DNA of 64,000 nt from Sutcliffiella horikoshii (GTDB taxonomy: Bacteria > Bacillota > Bacilli > Bacillales > Bacillaceae_I): NCBI GenBank assembly GCA_001636495.1, contig KV440964.1, forward strand, positions 1,132,666 through 1,196,665, read 5' to 3'. Positions 31,197 through 39,935 of the stretch are shown piece after piece. The notes beneath the pieces were generated by a model. It searched no databases, was not told the origin of the DNA, and saw only the letters and a list, made by a program, of their open reading frames with translations. The position numbers and the translations under genes were made by a program. Position 1 is the first letter of the stretch, and every line of letters begins with the position of its first letter.

Positions 31197-32750
31197 ATGC
31201 TAGAAGAATATATAACAAAGATGCGCGAGCGTTGCCATATCAATAAATTAGATCCACATGTCATCCCCACTTTTAATAGCTTATCGGATGAAGAGTTATC
31301 AAAAATACAAAGTGAATACAAGGATACATTGGATATTATAAGACTGTTTATGAATACATTTTTAGAAAAGTGCAAAGGTATACCTATACTTGTGTCTGTT
31401 ACGGACGAAAAAGGGAATATAATTGAATATCTTGGCGATCCAAGCATGAAGGATACCGTTGTTAACCAGGTCGGTCTGAAAAAAGGCGTGCAATTCAGTG
31501 AAGCGCAAGCAGGGGTTAACTCTGTTTTAGCTGCACTAGATCTTGGAATTCCCGTACAGATAATTGGAGAGGAACACTACTATTACTTTCTACATCAGAC
31601 GGCATGTTACAGTGCACCTTTATTTCATAAAAACCAAGTGGTTGGTACGATTTCCATGATGACGTTTATTCAAGTCGCGAACCCGCTTATCATGGCTTCT
31701 TTGGAAACAGTCGTAGATTCTATTCAGAGGGAATTGAACCTTTTGGAAAAAAATCGCTACTTAAATCAAATGAACCATATGGTGCTGGAGCAATCGAATA
31801 CCGGCTATATTGTGGTAGAGAAAAACAAAAAAATTGTAAGGGTTAACCCTAAAGCTAGGGGTATTTTAGGTTTGCCACATGACAATGAACCCTTCACTAT
31901 TGATGAACTAAAGTTGTTGAGCCGTGTTCATGACCTATACGTAAAAGGAGAAGTTATCCAGGATTACAAAATTATCTTTCAAAATAAACACGAGACAAGA
32001 ACATGTTTGGTAGATTTTTTCCCTTTTCAAGAAGGGACGTTGATTCAGCTTCACGATATAAGTGAATATACAAAAACCGAATCCTATATTCAAAATGCCG
32101 AAAAGCTTGCAATTGTGGGGCAGATGGCAGCAGGAGTTGCCCATGAAATAAAGAATCCACTTACTACTTTGAAAGGCTTTATACAGCTGTGTAAAGAAGG
32201 TGGACCAAGTAGTGCATTCCCAGAAATCATGTTGAAAGAAATTGAAAGGATTGATCAGATCACCAACGAGTTCCTTGTACTCTCAAGGCCGACCGTTCAG
32301 AAAAAGGACTGGCATGATGTTCGTGATCTTATCAATGAAATAGAAGTATTATTATCGAGCTTTGCCATTATTAAAAATGTCCAAATTCTGTATGATTTTC
32401 AGGATGTTAAACCTATCTATAGTGATGGCAATCAAATGAAGCAGGTGTTTATCAATCTGGTGAAAAATAGTGTGGAGTCGGTGGAACAGAACGGAAAACT
32501 CACCATCAGTGTAAGACCACATGGTGATGATCAACTTTCGGTCTGTTTTAATGATGATGGGAATGGGTTCCCTGATCAAATTTTGCACAGAATGGGTCAA
32601 CCATTTCTAACAACCAAAAAAGACGGCAATGGCCTGGGATTAATGATCTGTAAACGTGTGGTAGAAGAGATTCATAATGGTAAACTCTATATCCAAAATA
32701 ACCCTAATGGTGGGGCGGTAGTCGATATGATTCTGCCTTGTAATGGCTAG
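31197..32750 (+). CDS. Cytoplasmic sensor histidine kinase (GAF-PAS-HisKA-HATPase)
   Basis: The 517-residue kinase has no transmembrane helix. Residues about 30-180 resemble the GAF-type sensor of sigma-54 activators such as AcoR (LVSVTDEKGNIIEYLGD). A PAS domain follows (about 195-295). The H-box GVAHEIKNPLTTLKGF places the phosphorylated His at 316. The ATPase domain has the N-box (INLVKNSVES), DDGNGFP and GNGLGL. It resembles sporulation-type kinases. No response regulator is adjacent, so it is an orphan and might feed the Spo0F phosphorelay; this is inference. AAAGGATGATAGC precedes the ATG. Confidence 0.85.
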   Translation: MLEEYITKMRERCHINKLDPHVIPTFNSLSDEELSKIQSEYKDTLDIIRLFMNTFLEKCKGIPILVSVTDEKGNIIEYLGDPSMKDTVVNQVGLKKGVQFSEAQAGVNSVLAALDLGIPVQIIGEEHYYYFLHQTACYSAPLFHKNQVVGTISMMTFIQVANPLIMASLETVVDSIQRELNLLEKNRYLNQMNHMVLEQSNTGYIVVEKNKKIVRVNPKARGILGLPHDNEPFTIDELKLLSRVHDLYVKGEVIQDYKIIFQNKHETRTCLVDFFPFQEGTLIQLHDISEYTKTESYIQNAEKLAIVGQMAAGVAHEIKNPLTTLKGFIQLCKEGGPSSAFPEIMLKEIERIDQITNEFLVLSRPTVQKKDWHDVRDLINEIEVLLSSFAIIKNVQILYDFQDVKPIYSDGNQMKQVFINLVKNSVESVEQNGKLTISVRPHGDDQLSVCFNDDGNGFPDQILHRMGQPFLTTKKDGNGLGLMICKRVVEEIHNGKLYIQNNPNGGAVVDMILPCNG

Positions 32751-32778
32751 TAATACCTATTCAAAGGAGGTAATCTCT

Positions 32779-33510
32779 ATGAATTTCCAAAACAAAACTG
32801 TCATCATAACTGGTGCGGCAAATGGAATCGGTAAAGGAATTGCAGCGGCCTACGTAAATGTCGGAGCACGCGTGGTACTAGCTGACAAAGATGAAAAAGC
32901 AGGACAGGGTCTTCAACAGGCGCTAGGAGACAAAGCGATTTTCGTCAAAACAGACGTGAGAAAAGAAGAGGACATTCAACACTTGATGACTAACACCATC
33001 AGACACTTCAACCAGATTGATATCCTTATCAATAACGCAGGAGTATCCCGATTTACTCCACTACATGACCTTACTGTGGACGCTTGGGACGATGTAATCA
33101 ACACGAATCTGCGCAGTGTGTTCATTGCCTCCAAAGAAGCATCTAAGTACATGAAAAGTGGTGGCTCTATTGTAAATATCGCCTCCACAAGGGCGTCGAT
33201 GTCTGAACCAAATTCAGAAGCCTATGCTGCAACCAAGGGAGGTATTGTGGCGCTGACACATGCGCTGGCAGCTTCCTTAAGTGAGCGGGATATTACAGTA
33301 AATGCTATATCACCTGGATGGATCCAGAATGAAAATTATGAAGAGCTAAGAGATAAGGACCATGCACAGCATTTGTCCAATCGGGTCGGGAAACCATCAG
33401 ATATTGCAAAGGCTTGCTTGTATCTTACTGACTCCGAAAACAATTTTGTCAACGGCGAAAATATTACGGTGGACGGCGGCATGACAAGAAAGATGATTTA
33501 CGAGGGTTAA
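32779..33510 (+). CDS. Short-chain dehydrogenase/reductase (SDR)
   Basis: The 243-residue classical SDR has TGAANGIG (11-18) for cofactor binding, NNAG (86-89), and the catalytic set Ser136, Tyr149 and Lys153 (YAATK). Asp38 to Asp40 after the second strand favours NAD over NADP. The substrate cannot be told. ATG 32779 lies after AAAGGAGG; upstream in-frame codons overlap the kinase gene. The 28-base gap suggests co-transcription with the kinase and the DUF962 gene. Confidence 0.88.
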   Translation: MNFQNKTVIITGAANGIGKGIAAAYVNVGARVVLADKDEKAGQGLQQALGDKAIFVKTDVRKEEDIQHLMTNTIRHFNQIDILINNAGVSRFTPLHDLTVDAWDDVINTNLRSVFIASKEASKYMKSGGSIVNIASTRASMSEPNSEAYAATKGGIVALTHALAASLSERDITVNAISPGWIQNENYEELRDKDHAQHLSNRVGKPSDIAKACLYLTDSENNFVNGENITVDGGMTRKMIYEG

Positions 33511-33516
33511 CTAAGT

Positions 33517-33825
33517 ATGAGAGAAAAAGTTAAAAATGATTTGCTCTTATATCAAAAAGCACACGAGAACAAATGGAATCAGCTTCTGCACTATTTTGCT
33601 TTTCTCTTTGCTTTCTTGGCCTGGATTTTTATATTTATAAATTTTTGGGTAACCTTGGTGTTAGCTTTACTACATTATGTCTTTTCCTGGATTGGCCACT
33701 TTTATTTTGAAAAGAATAAGCCTGCGTCATTTAGGTACCCACTCATTGGCTTTTATGCCGGTTTCAGTTGGTTTTTCTTAAAAACGTTTGAGTTGATTTC
33801 AGGTAAAAGAATCCTGCCCAAATGA
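33517..33825 (+). CDS. Mpo1-like/DUF962 small membrane protein
   Basis: The 102-residue protein has three hydrophobic segments (about 24-42, 43-58, 75-92). Conserved residues include the early HENKWNQLLHY and WIGHFYFEKNKPASFRYP, as in the DUF962 family. Yeast Mpo1 is an iron-dependent dioxygenase of 2-hydroxy fatty acids, with metal-binding histidines like those seen here (HY and GHF). Activity in bacteria is not shown. It begins 6 bases after the SDR stop. Confidence 0.75.
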   Translation: MREKVKNDLLLYQKAHENKWNQLLHYFAFLFAFLAWIFIFINFWVTLVLALLHYVFSWIGHFYFEKNKPASFRYPLIGFYAGFSWFFLKTFELISGKRILPK

Positions 33826-33832
33826 ATCTAGA

Positions 33833-33868
33833 CGCTTCAAGAACCTTCATGGTTCTCGAAGCTTTTTT
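33833..33868 (+). terminator. Terminator of the kinase-SDR-DUF962 operon
   Basis: GCTTCAAGAACC pairs with GGTTCTCGAAGC around TTCAT, followed by TTTTTT. Confidence 0.9.
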
Positions 33869-33884
33869 AAAATTGTTAAACACC

Positions 33885-34013
33885 GCTGTTGATTTCCGCA
33901 CTAGGCTTCGCTTTCCTAGGGGCGTTTGGGGAGCCTCCTCGGCTTGCGCCTGAGGGGTCTCCCCTAAACGCTATCTCCCTCAGGAGTCTTCGCCTATTGC
34001 TCCAATCAACAGC
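33885..34013 (-). repeat. Nested palindromic repeat, copy 6 (inverted orientation)
   Basis: Read on the minus strand it has the same layout as copy 3: GCTGTTGATTGGAGC, GACTCCTGAGGGAG, the central GAGACCCC/GAGGCTC pair, CCCCTAGGAAAGCG and AAATCAACAGC. It is the only copy in this orientation and lies between convergent genes. Confidence 0.9.
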
Positions 34014-34057
34014 TAGGTTGCTGCAAAAAAAACAGTATGCTTTAACAGAGCCAAATA

Positions 34058-34471
34058 TTATTGTGTTTTTGTATAATTTAAATCCCATTTCACACCAAAG
34101 GAATCCTGAACACTTCCGTACCGCGCCCCCCAGAAGGTATCTTGGAGTTCCATCAATACTTTACCGTTCTCGCTTAGGCGAGCGTAAAGGGTGTCGACCT
34201 GTTCCTCGCTTTCCATTTCAAGCATCAGTGAGACGTTGCCACCAATCTCCACTGTTTGACCCGGGAATGAATCAGATGCCATCAGTGTTAAATTTCCTTT
34301 TTCAAACCGCGCGTGCATGACAAGATTGTCCGCTTCAGGTGGAGTAGGAAAATCTGCTTCTCCAAAGGTCATGATGCCTGTGATCTCGCCTTCAAAAACC
34401 TCTTTGTAAAATTCAAGTGCCTGTCTTGCATTGCCGTTAAATGATAGATAAGGTACAGCTTCATACTTCAT
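34058..34471 (-). CDS. VOC family protein (PhnB/glyoxalase-like)
   Basis: The 137-residue protein begins MKYEAVPYLSFNGNARQALE, typical of PhnB-like VOC proteins. It has paired beta-alpha-beta-beta-beta modules (LTLMASDSFPG, VSLMLEMESEEQVD) and ends with GVKWDLNY. Members bind metals or small ligands; this group is usually of unknown function. ATG 34471 follows AAAGGAGTG on the minus strand. It stands alone and is divergent from the esterase operon. Confidence 0.85.
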   Translation of the reverse strand: MKYEAVPYLSFNGNARQALEFYKEVFEGEITGIMTFGEADFPTPPEADNLVMHARFEKGNLTLMASDSFPGQTVEIGGNVSLMLEMESEEQVDTLYARLSENGKVLMELQDTFWGARYGSVQDSFGVKWDLNYTKTQ

Positions 34472-34579
34472 TATTAACACTCCTTTTGAATAGGTATGTA
34501 CTTACTCCTTCATTATATTTTGCTATAAATCAAAAGTAAAGAACATACGTTCGACAAACTAGGATTTCTAATAAATATA

Positions 34580-34608
34580 TTGAAAGCGAATTCATCACCT
34601 CGTATAAT
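34580..34608 (+). promoter_or_regulatory. SigA promoter with overlapping cre site (esterase operon)
   Basis: TTGAAA (34580-34585), 17 bases and TATAAT (34603-34608). TTGAAAGCGAATTCA (34580-34594) fits the CcpA cre consensus WTGNAANCGNWNNCW at every fixed position and covers the -35 box, so carbon catabolite repression is expected. Confidence 0.75.
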
Positions 34609-34618
34609 GATAAAAGTC

Positions 34619-34628
34619 GAAACGTTTC
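34619..34628. promoter_or_regulatory. GAAACGTTTC operator at the esterase operon
   Basis: The perfect 10-base palindrome starts 10 bases after the -10 box, over the transcription start. The same palindrome occurs at the sugar-transport operon, the GH3 gene and lacI. Confidence 0.65.
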
Positions 34629-34656
34629 AATAATTTAGAAAAGGGATGTGAGAATC

Positions 34657-35412
34657 ATGGCTAGAATAACATGTGACTTTTTCTCGGAGGCTTTACAATG
34701 TTCCACCTCAATGACTGTCCTGTTGCCACAGCCGAATTCACAAAATGGGGTATCAACAGAAGTTAAACAAAAGAAACATCCAACTCTCTATCTACTGCAT
34801 GGCCTTTCAGATGACCATACGATTTGGACGAGATTTACGTCAATAGAACGTTATGCCTCTGCCATGGGCTGGGCGATAGTAATGCCAGCTGCAGGAAGAA
34901 GCTTTTACACGGACATGGAGCATGGGTATGATTTTTATAAATTTGTTAGCAAAGAGCTTCCTACCCTAGCCCAAAGCTTTTTTCCGCTTTCTGATAAAAG
35001 AGAAGAAAACTTTATCGCTGGACTTTCCATGGGTGGTTATGGTGCTTTCAAGGTGGCATTGAGGAATCCGGACAAGTTTGCAGCTGCAGCAAGCATGTCG
35101 GGTTCAGTGGATATTAACGAACGTCTACCCGCATTCCCGAGGGATTTTAAGTACATATTCGGTGATCGTCCTATTTTGGGAAGTGAGGACGATCTTTATC
35201 ATCTTACATCAAAAATAGGGGAGAACGCTCCTAAGTTATATCAATGTTGTGGAACGGAAGATCATAACTATGAAGCGAATATCCGTTTCAGGGATCATGC
35301 CATCCAAGCAGGGTTAGATCTTACTTTCTCTGATGGTCCTGGTGGACATGATTGGGGTTATTGGGACAAACATATACAGGATGTGTTGGCATTTTTTGAA
35401 CAACAGCTTTAA
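34657..35412 (+). CDS. Acetylesterase, esterase D / tributyrin esterase family
   Basis: The 251-residue alpha/beta hydrolase has LYLLHGLSDDHTIW near the oxyanion hole, the nucleophile Ser124 in GLSMGGYG and His in GGHDWGYWD. Related proteins remove acetyl groups from sugars or split small esters. ATG 34657 follows AAAAGGGATG; GTG 34648 lies in that site. The promoter has a cre site and a GAAACGTTTC operator, tying it to the sugar region downstream. The ABC exporter starts 12 bases after the stop. Confidence 0.85.
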   Translation: MARITCDFFSEALQCSTSMTVLLPQPNSQNGVSTEVKQKKHPTLYLLHGLSDDHTIWTRFTSIERYASAMGWAIVMPAAGRSFYTDMEHGYDFYKFVSKELPTLAQSFFPLSDKREENFIAGLSMGGYGAFKVALRNPDKFAAAASMSGSVDINERLPAFPRDFKYIFGDRPILGSEDDLYHLTSKIGENAPKLYQCCGTEDHNYEANIRFRDHAIQAGLDLTFSDGPGGHDWGYWDKHIQDVLAFFEQQL

Positions 35413-35424
35413 AAGGGGGACTAT

Positions 35425-37617
35425 ATGTCGTTTATTGAATCGTGTCACTTTCAGGTACTTTTAGATGGGAAGTTACTATTCTTTGCGAAAACAGATATGG
35501 ATGGTGATGGCCAGTTTGGAGAAAGCTGGCTAGCCCTATCCGATAAAGAGATTCAAGTTTTGTCAAACCGGAGAGATTTGGTGAAGAAAGTAGAGTTAGA
35601 CAACGTCCGTTCGGCCAAACTGGAACAATATGTTGGGGCCGGGGCTTTAATTATTGCTATTGGTGATGATGAGGAAAATGAGGTGCTTGTTCGGTTCTCC
35701 TCTTCTTATATGCAAAAATTTTCGATCGCGGAAAAGTTCATAAACTGCTTAGTTAAAAGTGAGGAAATTCCGCAGTTATCTAAAGCAGATAAGCCGAAGC
35801 TTTGTCAAAAGTGTCAGCGACCATTTGAAGAGGGGACAGATGTTTGTTCTGTTTGTGTGGATAAGAAAAAAGTAATCGGTAGAATATTAGATTTCACAAA
35901 ACCATATCGTGGAAAGGTTATTCTTGCTGTAGTGTTCTTGTTGATTGCAACGCTTTTAGAACTGGCACCGCCGTACTTGACGAAAATTATTGTGGATGAT
36001 GTGTTAGAGCCGAAAGAGCTAGGCAGCTCCTTATTCATTCTTGTTTTACTTTTAGGTGTCACAGGTATGGTTCTCGCGCTCATGCAATTCTTAAAAGGGA
36101 TATTGGGTGTTTGGATTGGAAGCGAGATAATGGGGGATATGAGAAAAGAAATTTATCAATCGCTCATGCGCCTTTCTGTCAGTTACTTCGATCGAAGGCA
36201 AACATCACAATTTATCGGGAGAGTAAACAGTGATGCGGAATCCATCAGGCAGTTTCTAACGGATGGAGTTTTATATATAATCGGGCAAGTTATGCTCTTA
36301 CTTGCCATCATTGTGATGATGTTTAGTTTGGACTGGAAACTTGCTTTATTCGCCCTTTTACCGTCACCAATCGTATTGCTTTTCTCTGTTTTCATTTGGC
36401 CACGCGTCCAGCACCTTTGGTATAAGCAATGGCAATCAATCAATAAGTTGAACATGATTGTCGGGGATACTCTTCAGGGGATACGAGTGGTGAAGGCTTT
36501 TGGTCAGGAAGGGCAGGAGCAGAATCGTTATATGGATGGGAATCAAGCTGTTGTAAATCAGACCATGAAAACGGATGGACTCTGGCAAGGGGTATTCCCG
36601 TTATTCTCCTTCATTACCGGGTCAGGCATGTTGCTGGTATGGTATTTTGGTGGTTTGGCCGTCATTAGTGATGATATAACACTTGGGACCTTACTAGCAT
36701 TTGTTGCTTATCTCGGGATGTTCTTTGGTCCGTTGCAATGGTTCAATCAAATGATTAGTTGGGTGACTAGAGCCATCTCATCAGCAAACAGGATTTTTGA
36801 AATCATTGATAGTCCCTCTGAAGTTCCAGATAAGAAGCACGCTACCATATTAGATGAGATAAAGGGGCATGTTCAAATAGAAGGGGTGACTTTTGGGTAT
36901 GAAAAGCATCAGCCTGTCATCAAAAACATTAACCTTGATGTAACATCAGGGGAAATGATCGGTCTTATTGGCCATTCGGGGGCAGGGAAGTCTACTTTAA
37001 TCAATTTGATTACCCGTTTTTATGATCCGAATGAAGGAAGGATTTTACTCGATGGTGTTGATTTAAAAAATTTAAAGCAGGATCAGCTTCATAAGAGCAT
37101 CGGGGTGGTATTGCAGGAGACGTTCTTATTTGATGGGACAATCTCAGAAAATATTGCTTATTCCAAGCAGGATGCGACACCAGAGGAAATCATGCTAGCG
37201 GCTAAAATAGCCAATGCCCATGAGTTTGTGGTGAAAATGTCAGATGGCTATGATACGAAAGTCGGAGAACGAGGTCACCGCTTATCAGGCGGGCAAAAGC
37301 AGAGGATTGCCATCGCAAGAGCAATATTGCACGATCCTCGAATTCTTATTTTGGATGAGGCGACTGCGTCTGTTGATACCGAAACGGAGAGAAAGATCCA
37401 AGTAGCCATTTCAAGACTTGTAAAAGGAAGAACCACCTTTGCTATTGCCCACCGATTATCGACCCTGCGCAATGCTGATCGACTGGTAGTAGTGGATAAA
37501 GGTGTTATTGCAGAGATTGGGACGCATGAGGAATTGCTTGAAAAAGAGGGAATCTATTATAAGCTTGTGGAAGCGCAAAAAGAACTGTCACAAATTAAAG
37601 AAGTTGAGGTTCGATGA
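35425..37617 (+). CDS. ABC transporter fusion (permease-ATPase) with N-terminal zinc ribbon
   Basis: The 730-residue protein starts with a soluble domain (1-115), then a zinc ribbon with Cys127, Cys130, Cys141 and Cys144. A type IV (exporter) membrane domain of six helices spans about 155-450, and a nucleotide-binding domain about 485-725, with GHSGAGKST, signature LSGGQKQR and Walker B ILILDEATAS. Such half-transporters paired with DUF1854 proteins are sometimes labelled cyanophycin-associated, but no cyanophycin gene is here. It overlaps the next gene by 4 bases, so the two probably act together. The exported substrate is unknown. Confidence 0.88.
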   Translation: MSFIESCHFQVLLDGKLLFFAKTDMDGDGQFGESWLALSDKEIQVLSNRRDLVKKVELDNVRSAKLEQYVGAGALIIAIGDDEENEVLVRFSSSYMQKFSIAEKFINCLVKSEEIPQLSKADKPKLCQKCQRPFEEGTDVCSVCVDKKKVIGRILDFTKPYRGKVILAVVFLLIATLLELAPPYLTKIIVDDVLEPKELGSSLFILVLLLGVTGMVLALMQFLKGILGVWIGSEIMGDMRKEIYQSLMRLSVSYFDRRQTSQFIGRVNSDAESIRQFLTDGVLYIIGQVMLLLAIIVMMFSLDWKLALFALLPSPIVLLFSVFIWPRVQHLWYKQWQSINKLNMIVGDTLQGIRVVKAFGQEGQEQNRYMDGNQAVVNQTMKTDGLWQGVFPLFSFITGSGMLLVWYFGGLAVISDDITLGTLLAFVAYLGMFFGPLQWFNQMISWVTRAISSANRIFEIIDSPSEVPDKKHATILDEIKGHVQIEGVTFGYEKHQPVIKNINLDVTSGEMIGLIGHSGAGKSTLINLITRFYDPNEGRILLDGVDLKNLKQDQLHKSIGVVLQETFLFDGTISENIAYSKQDATPEEIMLAAKIANAHEFVVKMSDGYDTKVGERGHRLSGGQKQRIAIARAILHDPRILILDEATASVDTETERKIQVAISRLVKGRTTFAIAHRLSTLRNADRLVVVDKGVIAEIGTHEELLEKEGIYYKLVEAQKELSQIKEVEVR

Positions 37618-38108
37618 GTGAACAATATGCTATCACATACTTTGATCCGAAAGAGCTTCAGTTCTTTTATGATGATGGTACAACTATACACTTCGAGTAT
37701 AGAGATAAAGTTTATCACAATGTGAGTATCTTTCGCACTTTTCCATTTTCTCGACCTTATGAATATATCTCTATCTGGGATGGGGACACAGAACTTGGTG
37801 TCATAAAGAGTGTGGAGCAATTAAATGCCGAAAGTGTAACGGTGCTCAAAAGGGAATTGCATGTTCGTTATGTTGTCCCAGAGGTAAAAAAAATACTATC
37901 CATTAAGGAAGAACCGGGTCTGTGGATCTTTGAGCTTGATACAGATAGAGGCCCATTGAAGCTGATTATGCGAAACATTCATGAACACCTTGACCTGCTT
38001 CCGCCAAATCGAATCATCATTACTGACATGGACGGAAAGAGGTGCGAAATTACAAGCTATAAAGAACTAGATATGCACAGTAGAAGAGAGTTATCAAAAG
38101 TTATCTAA
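37614..38108 (+). CDS. DUF1854 protein, partner of the ABC transporter
   Basis: The 164-residue soluble protein is rich in beta strands and contains FRTFPFSRPYEYISIWD, LGVIKSVEQL and a C-terminal IIITDMDGKRCEI. These are features of DUF1854. Such proteins nearly always neighbour an ABC half-transporter with an extra N-terminal domain. The 4-base ATGA overlap supports a shared complex. Function is not known. Confidence 0.78.
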   Translation: MSEQYAITYFDPKELQFFYDDGTTIHFEYRDKVYHNVSIFRTFPFSRPYEYISIWDGDTELGVIKSVEQLNAESVTVLKRELHVRYVVPEVKKILSIKEEPGLWIFELDTDRGPLKLIMRNIHEHLDLLPPNRIIITDMDGKRCEITSYKELDMHSRRELSKVI

Positions 38109-38150
38109 TAAGTAAGCTCTGACAAGGTTGAATAATGAAAAGAGTTTTCT

Positions 38151-38174
38151 AGCCTTTTGCGGAAATCAACAGCG
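38151..38174 (+). repeat. Remnant of the nested palindromic repeat (right end only)
   Basis: AGCCTTTTGCGGAAATCAAC and AGCG match the right arm of copies 3, 5 and 6. The rest of the element is missing, probably by deletion. Confidence 0.7.
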
Positions 38175-38194
38175 GTGATTAACAGAACGAATAA

Positions 38195-38241
38195 GTAAAA
38201 ATCGAATCGATTCTATTCTTAAGAATGGAGTCGATTTTTTC
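38195..38241 (+). terminator. Terminator after the DUF1854 gene
   Basis: AAAAATCGA and ATTCT pair with AGAAT and TCGATTTTTT across TTAA, followed by T-rich sequence. Confidence 0.75.
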
Positions 38242-38342
38242 TTTTTCACATACTTAGAAATAGAGGAAATAGCTTCCAAACCCTATAAACAAAGGTTTTC
38301 ACGACTATTCTCTTAAACTACAAAAATATTTCGAAAATAATA

Positions 38343-38371
38343 TTGTAATCGTTTTCAAGAGAGAGTATAAT
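38343..38371 (+). promoter_or_regulatory. SigA promoter with overlapping cre site (sugar-transport operon)
   Basis: TTGTAA (38343-38348), 17 bases and TATAAT (38366-38371). TTGTAATCGTTTTCA (38343-38357) fits the CcpA cre consensus at every fixed position and covers the -35 box. The leader to the first gene is about 125 bases. Confidence 0.8.
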
Positions 38372-38380
38372 GACGGTAGT

Positions 38381-38390
38381 GAAACGTATC
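38381..38390. promoter_or_regulatory. GAAACGTATC operator variant
   Basis: This one-mismatch form of GAAACGTTTC lies 10 bases after the -10 box, in the same position as the operator of the esterase operon. Confidence 0.5.
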
Positions 38391-38453
38391 AATTGCAGAT
38401 AGAACAGGTGTAAAAGGTTGAGTAATCTCCCTTTTTATTTTTACGAACAAATT

Positions 38454-38463
38454 GAAACGTTTC
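38454..38463. promoter_or_regulatory. GAAACGTTTC operator in the leader of the transport operon
   Basis: A perfect palindrome within ATTGAAACGTTTCGAT, 73 bases after the first variant site. Two sites about seven helical turns apart could support looping by a LacI-type tetramer or dimer pair. Confidence 0.6.
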
Positions 38464-38503
38464 GATAAAAGCGGTGAAATACTAATTAAGGGGTGTTTGG
38501 TTC

Positions 38504-39880
38504 ATGAAGTGGATGAAATCTAGTATTGCTATTGTAGCTTCGTTCATGCTTGTGGTTGGTTGCAGTAATTCTAATAACGCATCAAACGATGAAAGCAAGG
38601 AAGCGAATAACGAAGATCAAGTAACCATTAAATTTGCAAGCTGGGCGCTTGGAACGGAAGAAGATCAAAATATTGAGCGTCTGATGATTGACGAGTTTGA
38701 AGGAAAATATCCGAATATCAACGTGGAAATTGATGAGTCTATCGCAACAGATGACTGGAATAATTCCCTTTCCTCTGCTGCAAGTGCCAATGCTATGCCA
38801 GACGTTTTCATGGTATCTCAAGTACCGACTGGACTTGCGAATGACTGGTTGTTAGATGTAACAGAACTGACTGCTGAGGACGAAGACTTTGCAAACATTC
38901 CTGAAGTTGTAACAGATTCTGTTACATACAATGATGCTGTTTATGCCATTCCTAGTGCACAGCATTTCCTTGGTTATTTTGTAAATAAAGATTTATACAA
39001 CCAGGCAAACCTGGATGTTCCTGAATATGGCATCTCTGTTGATGACTTTACGGAATCTGTTCGTTCCGTGACAAACGTAAACAGTGGAGTGGTTGGGTTG
39101 AATAATCCATTTGCCATTGTGGATTGGTATCCTTCTTCTGTAAACGAAGATATTGGCTGGTATACATTCAGTGAAGATGAGTATCACCTAAACAGCAATG
39201 AATTTATTTCTGGTGTTAATCTTACAAGCAACTTTGTAACAAACGGTTATTCTTATGAAAATTTATCTGATGAGCAAAAAGCTAACTTCAATGGTGAGAA
39301 TGCAGGAGAAGTATTTGCCGGCGGTGGAATCGGACTTACCTGGGATGGTACATGGGCAGTGGAAAACTTCTCTACTAACCTTGATTTTGATTGGGACTTC
39401 GTTGGAACTCCTGGTGGAAGAACAGTTATCGTAAATGATTTCATGGGAATCTCTAAATCTACGAAGCATCAAGAGGAAGCATTCTTATTCGCTAAATGGA
39501 TGAGCTTTGGAAAAGAAGGATTCTTGAAGCGTATTGATTTAGCGGTAGAGCATGACAAGGCATTGAACAACCTTCCTGTAACACAAGATGAAGAAGTATT
39601 GGATGCATTCTTTGAAGTTCAGGATATTCCTGGATTACGTACAGCATATGACAATCTTGAGAACGGTATCGTCGAGCCGGTGAAAACTGTTCCAGGTTTC
39701 GTACAATCAAGATGGGAAGCGCCAACTGGTGTAGCGGTTGGGGAAGAGCCAAATGCAAATATCGCAGCATTGATTGATGCGAGTGTAAGAGGCGAGATCA
39801 AGATTGAAGACTATGCGGCACAAATTAATGAATTGGCAAATCAAAAGTATCAAGAGGGCAAAGAAGCGATTGGTCAATAA
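38504..39880 (+). CDS. Sugar ABC transporter solute-binding lipoprotein
   Basis: The 458-residue protein has a lipoprotein signal ending in LVVGC with Cys20 as the lipidated residue. The remainder is a family 1 solute-binding protein (WALGTEEDQNIERLMIDEFEGKYP at the start, MPDVFMVS, GIGLTWDGTWAVENF). It would deliver oligosaccharides to the membrane permeases 42865-44866. It lies first in the operon. By locus comparison it may be the counterpart of the sophoro-oligosaccharide binding protein of Listeria innocua. The start is preceded by AAGGGGTGT. Confidence 0.88.
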   Translation: MKWMKSSIAIVASFMLVVGCSNSNNASNDESKEANNEDQVTIKFASWALGTEEDQNIERLMIDEFEGKYPNINVEIDESIATDDWNNSLSSAASANAMPDVFMVSQVPTGLANDWLLDVTELTAEDEDFANIPEVVTDSVTYNDAVYAIPSAQHFLGYFVNKDLYNQANLDVPEYGISVDDFTESVRSVTNVNSGVVGLNNPFAIVDWYPSSVNEDIGWYTFSEDEYHLNSNEFISGVNLTSNFVTNGYSYENLSDEQKANFNGENAGEVFAGGGIGLTWDGTWAVENFSTNLDFDWDFVGTPGGRTVIVNDFMGISKSTKHQEEAFLFAKWMSFGKEGFLKRIDLAVEHDKALNNLPVTQDEEVLDAFFEVQDIPGLRTAYDNLENGIVEPVKTVPGFVQSRWEAPTGVAVGEEPNANIAALIDASVRGEIKIEDYAAQINELANQKYQEGKEAIGQ

Positions 39881-39935
39881 GAAATAGTAACAATATTTTA
39901 GAAAAGAGCTTAGCTGTGAAGGGGATGGATTAGAT

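Noticed and set aside
38454-38463. GAAACGTTTC as a CcpA cre site
   Set aside because: It lacks the TG/CA ends and spacing of cre. True cre matches lie separately at 34580 and 38343, over the -35 boxes.
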